A stretch of 5,427 nucleotides of DNA, from the NCBI GenBank assembly GCA_016207365.1, contig JACQPU010000311.1:1-5427 (forward strand), given 5' to 3'. The notes beneath the pieces were generated by a model. It was not told the DNA's origin. It was given only the letters and a program-made list of their open reading frames with translations, and did no database searches. The stretch comes from Ignavibacteriales bacterium. Its GTDB lineage: Bacteria > Bacteroidota > Ignavibacteria > UBA10030. The position numbers and the translations under genes were made by a program. This document shows positions 1-5,427 of this stretch, one piece after another; within the stretch, counting starts at the first letter, position 1, and every line of letters begins with the position of its first letter.

Positions 1-1155
1 CTGATCCTCAACATGGGCCCGCAGCATCCTGCAACCCATGGAGTGCTGAGACTGCTGATCCGGCTCGACGGGGAAACGGTCATCGGGTGTGTACCTGAGG
101 TTGGATACCTCCACCGCGGATACGAGAAACTGGCCGAAGCTTCTTCCTACCACGAATTTATCCCGCACACCGACAGGCTCGATTATCTCTCACCGTTGTC
201 GAACAACGTTGCCTACGTACTGGGAATTGAAAAGCTCCTGGGTATCGAAACACCTCCGCGTGCACAATATATTCGTACGATGATCTCGGAGCTTGCGCGG
301 ATTTCTTCTCATCTCTTGTGGCTGGGCAGCATGGGGATGGATGTCGGAGCCCTCACGGTGTTCATGTGGACATTCCGGGAACGGGAAAAACTTTACGACA
401 TTTTCGAGCTCCTCGTGGGTGCCCGGTTTACGACGAGTTACACGCGCATCGGCGGTCTTGCCAACGACATGACCCCTGAAGCCGGGGCAATGATCCGGAC
501 ATTTATCACAGAGTTTCCTGAAAAGCTGTCCGAGTGTGAGCGGCTCCTCAACAAGAACCGAATCTTCATTGAACGCACCGATGGGATTGGCGTGATCGAA
601 CGGGATCGGGCCATCGATCTGGGACTCACGGGTCCTAACCTCCGTGCCTGCGGCGTGGATCATGATCTCCGCAAGGCAAATCCGTACCTCGTGTATGACC
701 GTCTCGATTTTGAGATTCCGGTGTACGAAGGAGGGGATTCGCTTGCGCGTTACTACGTTCGTATGGACGAAATGAAACAGAGCCAGAGGATGGTCGTGCA
801 GCTTCTCGACGATATGCCACGAGGGGAAATCCACTCTCGTGAACCTAAGCGGGTCCTTCCGCGTAAAGAACGTGTCTACACAAAGATGGAGGAACTGATC
901 CACGACTTTATGCTGATCAACTTTGGGATTGACCCTCCCGTCGGCGAAGTCTACCACGCCGTTGAAGCACCCAAGGGTGAGTTGGGATTTTATTTCTACA
1001 GCAACGGTGAAGGAAATCCCTGGCGTATGAAAATCCGTTCTCCGTCTTTTGTGAACCTGCAATCACTTCCGGTGATGATCCTGGGGAACATGGTGTCCGA
1101 TGTCGTTGCCATCATCGGGAGTCTCGATCCTGTCATGGGGGAAGCGGATAAATAG
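1..1155 (+). CDS. nuoD: NADH-quinone oxidoreductase subunit D (5'-partial)
   Basis: This is the 49-kDa-type subunit of respiratory complex I (NADH:quinone oxidoreductase). It sits in the peripheral arm against the membrane and, with NuoB, forms the quinone-reduction site. The reading frame is open from base 1, and the first visible residues (LILNMGPQHPATHG) belong to the conserved N-terminal part of the family, so the ATG at base 13 is internal and the true start lies upstream. Visible are 384 residues; the family has about 400, so perhaps 20 are missing. Landmarks, counted from the window edge: the HPATHG loop at 9-14 with the quinone-site histidine, the conserved tyrosine of the VAYVLG segment at 72, GPNLRACG at 211-218, DLRKANPY at 222-229, and the typical C-terminal end DPVMGEADK. 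The C-terminus is complete, and it is the subunit D form, not a NiFe hydrogenase large subunit. It is followed by nuoE after an 81-base spacer. Confidence 0.97.
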   Translation: MILNMGPQHPATHGVLRLLIRLDGETVIGCVPEVGYLHRGYEKLAEASSYHEFIPHTDRLDYLSPLSNNVAYVLGIEKLLGIETPPRAQYIRTMISELARISSHLLWLGSMGMDVGALTVFMWTFREREKLYDIFELLVGARFTTSYTRIGGLANDMTPEAGAMIRTFITEFPEKLSECERLLNKNRIFIERTDGIGVIERDRAIDLGLTGPNLRACGVDHDLRKANPYLVYDRLDFEIPVYEGGDSLARYYVRMDEMKQSQRMVVQLLDDMPRGEIHSREPKRVLPRKERVYTKMEELIHDFMLINFGIDPPVGEVYHAVEAPKGELGFYFYSNGEGNPWRMKIRSPSFVNLQSLPVMILGNMVSDVVAIIGSLDPVMGEADK

Positions 1156-1159
1156 ATTT

Positions 1160-1220
1160 TCGATTGTCGATTTTATTGTCGATTGGAACTGGAAATCGGC
1201 AATTGAAAATCGACAATTGA
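1160..1220. repeat. Long imperfect inverted repeat between nuoD and nuoE, built of four 10-mer copies
   Basis: The 10-mer ATTGTCGATT occurs directly at 1163-1172 and 1175-1184 and inverted at 1194-1203 (one base changed, giving a G-U pair) and 1208-1217. Together they fold into one hairpin. Bases 1160-1174 pair with 1206-1220 and 1175-1184 pair with 1194-1203, with a two-base bulge (1204-1205), two G-U wobbles and a 9-base loop (1185-1193). That is about 25 paired bases filling most of the 81-base spacer. No T-run follows, so it is not a standard Rho-independent terminator. It looks like a dispersed AT-rich intergenic repeat of the kind I recall from Bacteroidota and relatives, but this is recollection. 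As RNA it could protect the upstream transcript end, lower nuoE expression, or do nothing. Confidence 0.85.
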
Positions 1221-1236
1221 CAATCTCATAGCCTTT

Positions 1237-1701
1237 ATGCTCAGCCCACAAAACCTCCAACGTATCGAAGAACTGAAGAAGCACTATCGCACGTCCCAGG
1301 CGCTCGTTCTACCCGTGCTGTGGATGGTGCAGGAGCAGTTCGGCTACATCTCAAAGGATGCCATGAAGTATGTCGCGGATCTCCTGAAGCTCCCATACGG
1401 CCACATCCTGGGCGTTGTCACGTTCTACACAATGTTTCACCCTCATCCCATCGGCAAACATCACATTGAGGTGTGCACCAACGTCTCGTGCATGCTCAGG
1501 GGATCCGGAACAATTGTGGGATACCTCGAGAACAAACTTGGGATCCGTCTGGGCGAAACGTCGAAAGACGGCGAATGGACCCTGTCTGAGGTTGAGTGCA
1601 TGGGAGCGTGTGGTGGAGCGCCCATGTGCGCTGTGGGTGAGGAATACCACGAACATCTTACGCCCGAGGCCGTTGATCGGCTGCTGGAGCGCTTGTCGTG
1701 A
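1237..1701 (+). CDS. nuoE: NADH-quinone oxidoreductase subunit E (24-kDa, [2Fe-2S])
   Basis: This is the thioredoxin-like [2Fe-2S] subunit (cluster N1a) of the NADH dehydrogenase module of complex I, which works with NuoF at the cytoplasmic tip of the peripheral arm. The 154-residue protein has the usual family length. An N-terminal helical part (about 1-70, with the conserved VTFYTMF segment at 61-67) is followed by the ferredoxin fold. The four cluster ligands are all present: C80 and C85 (C-x4-C in CTNVSC), then C121 and C125 (C-x3-C in ECMGACGGAP). The ATG at 1237 is the only reasonable start; the next methionine is residue 30, inside the helical part. No Shine-Dalgarno sequence is seen in front of it, and the start lies only 16 bases after the foot of the large hairpin. 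The stop overlaps the start of nuoF. The same family also occurs in NAD-linked hydrogenases and formate dehydrogenases, but the neighbours point to complex I. Confidence 0.97.
   Translation: MLSPQNLQRIEELKKHYRTSQALVLPVLWMVQEQFGYISKDAMKYVADLLKLPYGHILGVVTFYTMFHPHPIGKHHIEVCTNVSCMLRGSGTIVGYLENKLGIRLGETSKDGEWTLSEVECMGACGGAPMCAVGEEYHEHLTPEAVDRLLERLS
1686..1689 (+). promoter_or_regulatory. Shine-Dalgarno site for nuoF
   Basis: GGAG inside the end of nuoE lies 8 bases before the GTG at 1698. This supports GTG as the nuoF start over the in-frame ATG at 1716, which has no comparable site. Confidence 0.55.
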
Positions 1702-2978
1702 ATCCTGTGCCTGCCATGGAACCCGTCATCCTCCCGAACATCAAGAATCTGCACTTGATCGACATATACGAGGCCAGGGGTGGTTACAAGGCTTTCCGTA
1801 AAGCGCTCGGCATGAAACCCGAGGAGGTTATCGAGGAGGTTAAGAAATCGAACCTGCGCGGCCGCGGGGGAGCGTGTTTTCCAACCGGACTGAAGTGGTC
1901 GTTCATGCCGAAAAAGACCGACAAACCGAAGTATCTCTGTGTCAATGGGGATGAGTCGGAGCCGGGTACGTTCAAGGACCGTCAGATCTTTGAATTCAAT
2001 CCACACCTGATGATTGAAGGCACGCTTATCGCATGCTACGCCATGGGCATTAAGACCGCCTACATTTACATCAGGGGTGAGTACGGCAAATGGATCCGCA
2101 TGGTGGAAAAAGCTGTGACCGACGCAAGGAGCAGAGGATATATTGGAGAGAATATCCTCGATTCAGGGTTTTCAACTGAGGTTGTTGTTCACAAGGGCGC
2201 CGGTGCATATATCTGCGGGGAGGAATCAGCTTTGATGAATTCAATTGAGGGCGATCGGGGATATCCCCGTGTGAAGCCCCCGTTCCCGGCGCAATATGGA
2301 TTGTGGGGCTGTCCGACGACGATTAACAATGTTGAGACTATCAGCAACGTACCCCTCATCATCACGAACGGATGGGAATGGTACTCGAAGATTGGCGCAT
2401 CCAAACATCCCGGTCCGATTCTTGTCGGGGTCAGCGGTCATGTGAACAAGCCCGGAGTTTATGAGATGCCTACCGGTGTTTCGCTTCTGGAAATCATTTA
2501 CAAATACGCCGGCGGCGTTCCTGGAGACAAACGCATCAAAGCAGTCATTCCGGGAGGGTCGTCTACACCGATTCTTCGCGGTGATCTGCTCGAGGGTGTT
2601 TGCATGGATGCTGATTCCATGAAGACGGCCGGTTCGGCTGTCGGAACGGCAGGCCTGATTGTCATGGATGAAGACACGGATCTGATTGCCATACTTGCGC
2701 GGATTGCGAAGTTCTATCATCACGAATCGTGCGGCCAATGCACGCCATGCAGGGAGGGGACGGGATGGCTGGAAAAAATCCTGAACCGGTTTGTACGAGG
2801 AGAGGGACAAAAAGAAGACATTGACTTGCTGATGGATGTGGCCAACAACATCGAGGGGAATACGATTTGTGCCCTCGGTGATGCTGCGGCCTGGCCCGTA
2901 CAATCAATGGTCCGTCGGTTCAGGGATGAGTTTGAACGTCGTGTAGCGTCCCCGCCCGTCGAGAACCTCGTCGCCTAG
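1698..2978 (+). CDS. nuoF: NADH-quinone oxidoreductase subunit F (51-kDa, NADH/FMN-binding)
   Basis: This subunit of complex I binds NADH and FMN and carries the [4Fe-4S] cluster N3; it takes hydride from NADH and passes electrons on, with NuoE as partner. It has 426 residues, normal for the family. Visible motifs: the glycine-rich NADH-binding stretch GRGGACFPTGLKW (55-67), the FMN-site motif NGDESEPGTFKDR (83-95), GAGAYICGEESAL (167-179), a SLBB-type segment around 240-290, and the C-terminal cluster ligands C345, C348, C351 (SCGQCTPC) and C391 (TICALGD). All key residues are present, so the protein should be active. The start is taken as GTG at 1698, which overlaps the nuoE stop in GTGA and has a GGAG site 8 bases upstream; ATG at 1716 would remove six poorly conserved residues. 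The gap and overlap pattern implies translational coupling with nuoE. No nuoG follows. HoxF/HydB-type hydrogenase subunits are related, but nuoD two genes upstream favours NuoF. Confidence 0.97.
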   Translation: MNPVPAMEPVILPNIKNLHLIDIYEARGGYKAFRKALGMKPEEVIEEVKKSNLRGRGGACFPTGLKWSFMPKKTDKPKYLCVNGDESEPGTFKDRQIFEFNPHLMIEGTLIACYAMGIKTAYIYIRGEYGKWIRMVEKAVTDARSRGYIGENILDSGFSTEVVVHKGAGAYICGEESALMNSIEGDRGYPRVKPPFPAQYGLWGCPTTINNVETISNVPLIITNGWEWYSKIGASKHPGPILVGVSGHVNKPGVYEMPTGVSLLEIIYKYAGGVPGDKRIKAVIPGGSSTPILRGDLLEGVCMDADSMKTAGSAVGTAGLIVMDEDTDLIAILARIAKFYHHESCGQCTPCREGTGWLEKILNRFVRGEGQKEDIDLLMDVANNIEGNTICALGDAAAWPVQSMVRRFRDEFERRVASPPVENLVA

Positions 2979-3029
2979 TGCTGTATCCGGCGGAGCCAAA
3001 TGGGGGAGTACTGCCTGAAGGCGGGATGC

Positions 3030-3056
3030 TGAACTTCCGGCACGAAAACTCGTATA
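3030..3056 (+). promoter_or_regulatory. Candidate ECF-type promoter P1 upstream of the sigma gene
   Basis: A TGAAC at 3030-3034 is followed, after 16 bases, by CGTATA at 3051-3056. This matches the general ECF-sigma pattern (an AAC-containing -35 and a CGT-containing -10 about 16 bases apart, as in the Bacillus SigW consensus). Transcription would begin near 3063-3066, before the sigma gene, which suits autoregulation. The match is by eye; the regulon consensus of this particular sigma is unknown. Confidence 0.4.
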
Positions 3057-3122
3057 TGCTTCCAGGCAACAATGAACGGAGGCAGGTCCGGGTTTTCTGT
3101 TTTTTGGGCCGGTTCTTACGCC

Positions 3123-3151
3123 GGGAACAACACTGTGAAATCAACCGTCTA
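3123..3151 (+). promoter_or_regulatory. Second ECF-like promoter candidate P2, touching the sigma start codon
   Basis: GGGAAC at 3123-3128 is followed after 17 bases by CGTCTA at 3146-3151. It resembles P1 and the general ECF consensus, but its -10 element lies directly before the ATG at 3153. A transcript from here would begin after that ATG and would need the GTG at 3243 as start. Either that shorter product exists or the match is chance. Confidence 0.22.
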
Positions 3152-3152
3152 T

Positions 3153-3788
3153 ATGAATGAACCCCTCCACAGGGCGGGATCAAGCCGGATTTCGCCAACG
3201 CGTGCAGAAGCAAACGAGCCGGTCGAAGGGAAAAGCGACGAAGTGCTGATCTCGCTGTTCCAGAGTGGTGATCAGGGGGTCTTCCGGGTGCTCGTGGAAC
3301 GATATCAGGAACGCGTTCGAAATCTCCTGTACTCGATTTTCCATGAAACCGAAACGATCGATGACCTTGCCCAGGAGGTCTTCATCAAAGCCTACGAGGG
3401 TCTCGGGCGGTTCAGATTTGAATCCTCGTTTTATACATGGCTGTACCGAATTGCCGTAAACCGATCGCGGGATGAGCTTCGCAAGCGCAAAGTGCGGCGG
3501 TTCTTCTCCTTCCAGTCGATGGATGAATCGACCGAAAATGAAGTAATGGAGCGAACGACCGTGCAACCTGCGTCCATGGATGAGCAGGAGCTTGTGGCCA
3601 AGGGGCTGAGTGCCCTTCCCGAAAAATACAGGATGCCCGTTATTCTGAAGGATCTTGACGGACTTTCGTACGAGGAAATTGCCGATGTTCTTGAATGCGA
3701 GATCGGTACAGTGAAATCGCGACTCTCTCGGGGTCGAACGATGCTAAGAAACATTCTCAGACCATTGCTGAAGGAAGCGGGAGAATGA
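3153..3788 (+). CDS. RNA polymerase sigma factor, ECF family (sigma-70 regions 2 and 4)
   Basis: This is an extracytoplasmic-function sigma factor that directs RNA polymerase to stress-type promoters and is probably held inactive by the membrane protein encoded next. With the ATG at 3153 it has 211 residues. Region 2 spans about 32-112, with the core-binding DDLAQEVFIKAYEGL stretch (70-84) and the -10 recognition segment FYTWLYRIAVNRSRDE (93-108). A variable linker (113-146) follows, then region 4 (147-205), whose helix-turn-helix is LSYEEIADVLECEIGTVKSR (171-190). No region 1.1 or 3 is present. The start is uncertain. The frame is open back to an ATG at 3072, but the 27 extra residues do not look like sigma sequence. 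The GTG at 3243 would begin right at region 2. No strong ribosome site marks any of them. The stop overlaps the next start in ATGA (3785-3788), typical of sigma/anti-sigma pairs. The exact ECF group cannot be told by eye. Confidence 0.93.
   Translation: MNEPLHRAGSSRISPTRAEANEPVEGKSDEVLISLFQSGDQGVFRVLVERYQERVRNLLYSIFHETETIDDLAQEVFIKAYEGLGRFRFESSFYTWLYRIAVNRSRDELRKRKVRRFFSFQSMDESTENEVMERTTVQPASMDEQELVAKGLSALPEKYRMPVILKDLDGLSYEEIADVLECEIGTVKSRLSRGRTMLRNILRPLLKEAGE
3771..3775 (+). promoter_or_regulatory. Shine-Dalgarno site for the anti-sigma gene
   Basis: AAGGA within the end of the sigma gene lies 9 bases before the ATG at 3785. Together with the ATGA overlap it decides the start of the downstream gene in favour of 3785 and against the in-frame upstream ATG at 3695, which lies deep in the sigma coding sequence. 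Confidence 0.6.
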
Positions 3789-5236
3789 GGGATTTGTCGC
3801 GACGGGAATTGCAGGAACTTCTTTCGCTCGCCGCGGACGGAACGCTGGATGCTGAACGTCAGCGGATCCTCGATGAGTACTGTCGCGCCCATCCGGAGGC
3901 GTTGAGCGCGTTGAAGGAACTCCGTCGCTTGAAACACCTGCTCGCTTCGCAGAAGAAAGTTGCTCCAAATCCGTTCTTCCGGACCCGCTTGTTGCAGGTT
4001 CTGGAGCAAGGCTCGGAAGAATCAAGGAATCTTCTGCCGTTTCCGTCGAAATTCGTTCCGCTTGCATCAGCGCTCGCTATTGTGATTTTTATCGGCTTGG
4101 GGATTACGGTGTTTCTGCAACGCGGGCCGCTTCTCCAGTACCTCTCCGAAACGTCGTCGGAAGTCCAGCAGGTCTACGAGAGCAGTATCTTGAAGGGATC
4201 GATCATTCCGCTGTTCACCAACATTGGAAATGATGATGTTCTGCAGTATGCGCTGTTTGGAACGCTTCCTCTCGACAAGAATTCAGACGCTGCCCTGAGA
4301 GTGGATGAGGGAAGCGCCGAAGGTTATCGTATTGAGGTCGGACTCAAAGCCGAGCGGCAGTCGACGCCTCAAGTAACGGTGAACGACCTTTTTGAGGAGG
4401 TTCGACCGACTCCGTTGCAGGCCGTGAGAATCGATTCAGTGCTGCGCGAAGCCCGGAGCAGGATCGCACAGGCGGGATTCTATGCTGAGAACAACGCTCT
4501 GGCCATCGATCCCGAGATTACGCAGTTGAATCGGCGAGTTCTCTCAAGAATCGTGGGAGTTCTCGGGCCCGTGCAGCGCGAACGGTTGGATAACTTTCTG
4601 AAAAAACGCAATTCTGTTTACGGTGTTGCGTTCGAGAAACCCGGTGCGCCACCGGTACCGCCGGTCGTACGGCATGTTCCCGGGCCGGACCATCGGAAAG
4701 ACTTCATCGTCATTACGCCCGATTCTTTTGTGATCACAACGCTGGCATTCGACATGGACAGTCTCCGCGGTCCGTGGGCAGTCAAGGTTCATGCCGATGT
4801 GGCGGAAATGCACAAGAGGCTCGAGGAATTCGTGCGTTCACAGGCAAAACGGGTGCCACCGGTTCCGCGAGTACGGACGGAGGGCCCGGTGCGGATCATG
4901 GGAGAAGGCGATGTGATTCGTATTGAGGTTGGAAGGAGGCTTGTAGGAGAGGAGTCTGAATTACACCGCGTCGTCGTGCATCCTCGCACGCAGGTCGACA
5001 CGTTTTTCCAGTTTGAGATACGTACAGGAGTCCCGCAGGACGATAGACGGCCAGGGGAGTTTGAGCGCGGCGTCGAGATCGAGGTTCAAAGGCACCTGGA
5101 TTCCATGATGCGTCACTTCCGCGAGGAACAGGAAGAACATCTCAGGCAACTCAGGGAATTTGATTCTCTTATGGCTCCGCCCGGAATGACGCGCCAGCGT
5201 CCGCGCAGAGGAGCAAGCGTGGATTCCTTGAAGTAA
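3785..5236 (+). CDS. Probable single-pass membrane anti-sigma factor with a Spy/CpxP-like outer segment
   Basis: This 483-residue protein probably binds and inactivates the ECF sigma factor encoded just upstream, with which it overlaps by 4 bp (ATGA). Residues 5-55 resemble an anti-sigma domain: a helix, the DGTLDAERQRILDEY stretch, then HPEALSALKEL. In zinc-binding members this region carries H-x3-C-x2-C; here the aligned positions are Y32, H36 and A39, so the zinc site is lost. Residues about 91-111 form one hydrophobic membrane segment (LASALAIVIFIGLGITVFL), placing the N-terminus in the cytoplasm and about 370 residues outside. In the outer part, PTPLQAVRIDSVL (208-220) and LGPVQRERLDNFLKK (260-274) resemble the paired LTxxQ motifs of Spy/CpxP/ZraP-type periplasmic stress proteins. 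Proline-rich stretches at 286-301 and 357-364 separate beta-rich segments. A charged, helical tail, probably coiled coil, covers about 427-463. There is no signal peptide and no Cys-based metal site outside. The anti-sigma role rests on context and fold resemblance; the outer-domain call is by eye. Confidence 0.75.
   Translation: MRDLSRRELQELLSLAADGTLDAERQRILDEYCRAHPEALSALKELRRLKHLLASQKKVAPNPFFRTRLLQVLEQGSEESRNLLPFPSKFVPLASALAIVIFIGLGITVFLQRGPLLQYLSETSSEVQQVYESSILKGSIIPLFTNIGNDDVLQYALFGTLPLDKNSDAALRVDEGSAEGYRIEVGLKAERQSTPQVTVNDLFEEVRPTPLQAVRIDSVLREARSRIAQAGFYAENNALAIDPEITQLNRRVLSRIVGVLGPVQRERLDNFLKKRNSVYGVAFEKPGAPPVPPVVRHVPGPDHRKDFIVITPDSFVITTLAFDMDSLRGPWAVKVHADVAEMHKRLEEFVRSQAKRVPPVPRVRTEGPVRIMGEGDVIRIEVGRRLVGEESELHRVVVHPRTQVDTFFQFEIRTGVPQDDRRPGEFERGVEIEVQRHLDSMMRHFREEQEEHLRQLREFDSLMAPPGMTRQRPRRGASVDSLK
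4648..4876 (+). repeat. Imperfect direct repeat within the anti-sigma gene
   Basis: Bases 4648-4672 and 4855-4876 share GCCACCGGT, then CCGC, then GTACGG, differing by one substitution and a short insertion. They encode PPVPPVVR (289-296) and PPVPRVR (358-364). Each proline-rich repeat is followed by a beta-like stretch and then a charged helix, which hints at an old internal duplication, though the following segments are too diverged to align with confidence. The span given covers both copies and the sequence between them. Confidence 0.5.
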
Positions 5237-5240
5237 CGTA

Positions 5241-5269
5241 TTGCTTTTCCCGCCTTCCGTCTCTATATT
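5241..5269 (+). promoter_or_regulatory. Candidate housekeeping promoter for dut
   Basis: TTGCTT (5241-5246) and TATATT (5264-5269) are separated by 17 bases, a good sigma-70-type layout. The -10 region continues as TATATTTTC, which also fits the Bacteroidota TAnnTTTG-type element with a TTG about 20 bases upstream. A start near 5276 would leave a leader of about 35 bases before the proposed dut start. The site begins 5 bases after the anti-sigma stop, so dut probably has its own transcription. No convincing terminator hairpin is seen in between. Confidence 0.42.
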
Positions 5270-5310
5270 TTCTCCATCCGGTTTTTTCCTTCCACAAGCG
5301 CCATTCGATC

Positions 5311-5427
5311 TTGTCAGGTTCTGTTGTTGTCAAAATTTCGCGCCTTGGGGCAAACAACCTTCCGCTTCCAGCGTACGCTACCGAAGGGTCGGCAGGCATG
5401 GACATCTGTGCGGCGGTTGACGCCGAC
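5311..5427 (+). CDS. dut: Deoxyuridine 5'-triphosphate nucleotidohydrolase (dUTPase), 3'-partial
   Basis: This enzyme hydrolyses dUTP to dUMP and pyrophosphate in the cytoplasm, keeping uracil out of DNA and supplying dUMP for thymidylate synthesis. Only the first 39 codons lie in the window. They read as the classic N-terminus of the trimeric dUTPase family: a beta strand VVVKISRLG, then LPLPAYATEGSAGMD and ICAA. GSAGMDICAA is conserved motif I, whose aspartate helps bind the magnesium-triphosphate group. The remaining four motifs lie beyond the edge. No ATG precedes the conserved part in this frame, although the frame is open back to the anti-sigma stop. The best start is TTG at 5311, giving an N-terminus of normal length; an ATT at 5335 is the other, less likely choice. 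No clear Shine-Dalgarno sequence is present. Function is clear from motif I and the PAYATEGSAG signature; the start is uncertain. Confidence 0.88.
   Translation, partial: MSGSVVVKISRLGANNLPLPAYATEGSAGMDICAAVDAD

Noticed and set aside
190..1062. A 290-codon open frame on the minus strand inside nuoD.
   Set aside because: It lies opposite a highly conserved gene, has no recognisable domain, and is explained by the codon bias of nuoD.
1063..1284. A minus-strand frame of 73 codons across the nuoD-nuoE spacer.
   Set aside because: Its middle part is only the translation of the AT-rich inverted repeat, and both ends are shadows of nuoD and nuoE. Such repeat-derived frames are a common annotation artefact.
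3013..3041. Imperfect inverted repeat GCCTGAAG / CTTCCGGC.
   Set aside because: It has seven of eight pairs with a 13-base loop and no T-run. It overlaps the P1 -35 element, but is within what chance gives in a GC-rich spacer.
3077..3108. Terminator-like element: CGGA/TCCG stem followed by a T-rich tract.
   Set aside because: The stem has only four pairs and the T-tract is interrupted; too weak to call a terminator after nuoF.
2978..3160. A 60-codon + strand frame starting at GTG that overlaps the nuoF stop by one base.
   Set aside because: It has no ribosome site and no recognisable domain, its composition looks non-coding, and it runs into the sigma start region and over both promoter candidates.
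3695..3784. Extending the anti-sigma gene upstream to the in-frame ATG at 3695.
   Set aside because: This stretch is the region 4 coding sequence of the sigma factor read in another frame. The ATGA overlap and the AAGGA site support 3785.

Overview
The window is protein-coding almost throughout and all genes lie on the + strand. It reads as three blocks: the end of a respiratory complex I gene cluster (nuoD, nuoE, nuoF), a two-gene ECF sigma factor / membrane anti-sigma operon, and the first codons of a dUTPase gene (dut) cut by the window edge. No tRNA, rRNA, CRISPR array, insertion sequence or prophage gene is visible.

The source looks like a free-living bacterium of medium GC content, probably in or near the Bacteroidota / Chlorobiota / Ignavibacteriota group. 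This rests on the look of the NuoE and sigma proteins, the weak or absent Shine-Dalgarno sequence before nuoE, an AT-rich GATTGTCGATT-type intergenic repeat of a kind I associate with these phyla, and a TAnnTTT-like -10 element before dut. The assignment is by recollection, not by a search, and is tentative.

Layout: positions 1-1155 hold nuoD without its first residues. Positions 1156-1236 are a spacer almost filled by one long imperfect hairpin built from four copies of a 10-mer. Positions 1237-1701 are nuoE and 1698-2978 nuoF, overlapping by 4 bp. NuoE and NuoF form the NADH-oxidising end of complex I and NuoD lies at the quinone site, so the block covers both ends of the electron path. The cluster stops after nuoF; nuoG does not follow. 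Positions 2979-3152 are non-coding and carry two ECF-type promoter candidates. The sigma gene (3153-3788) overlaps by 4 bp with a 483-residue single-pass membrane protein (3785-5236). That protein has a degenerate anti-sigma domain inside the cell and a long outer part with a Spy/CpxP-like segment. A promoter candidate and the start of dut end the window.

The most interesting parts are the unusual anti-sigma protein, which may sense envelope stress through its own Spy/CpxP-like segment, and the large hairpin inside the nuo operon.
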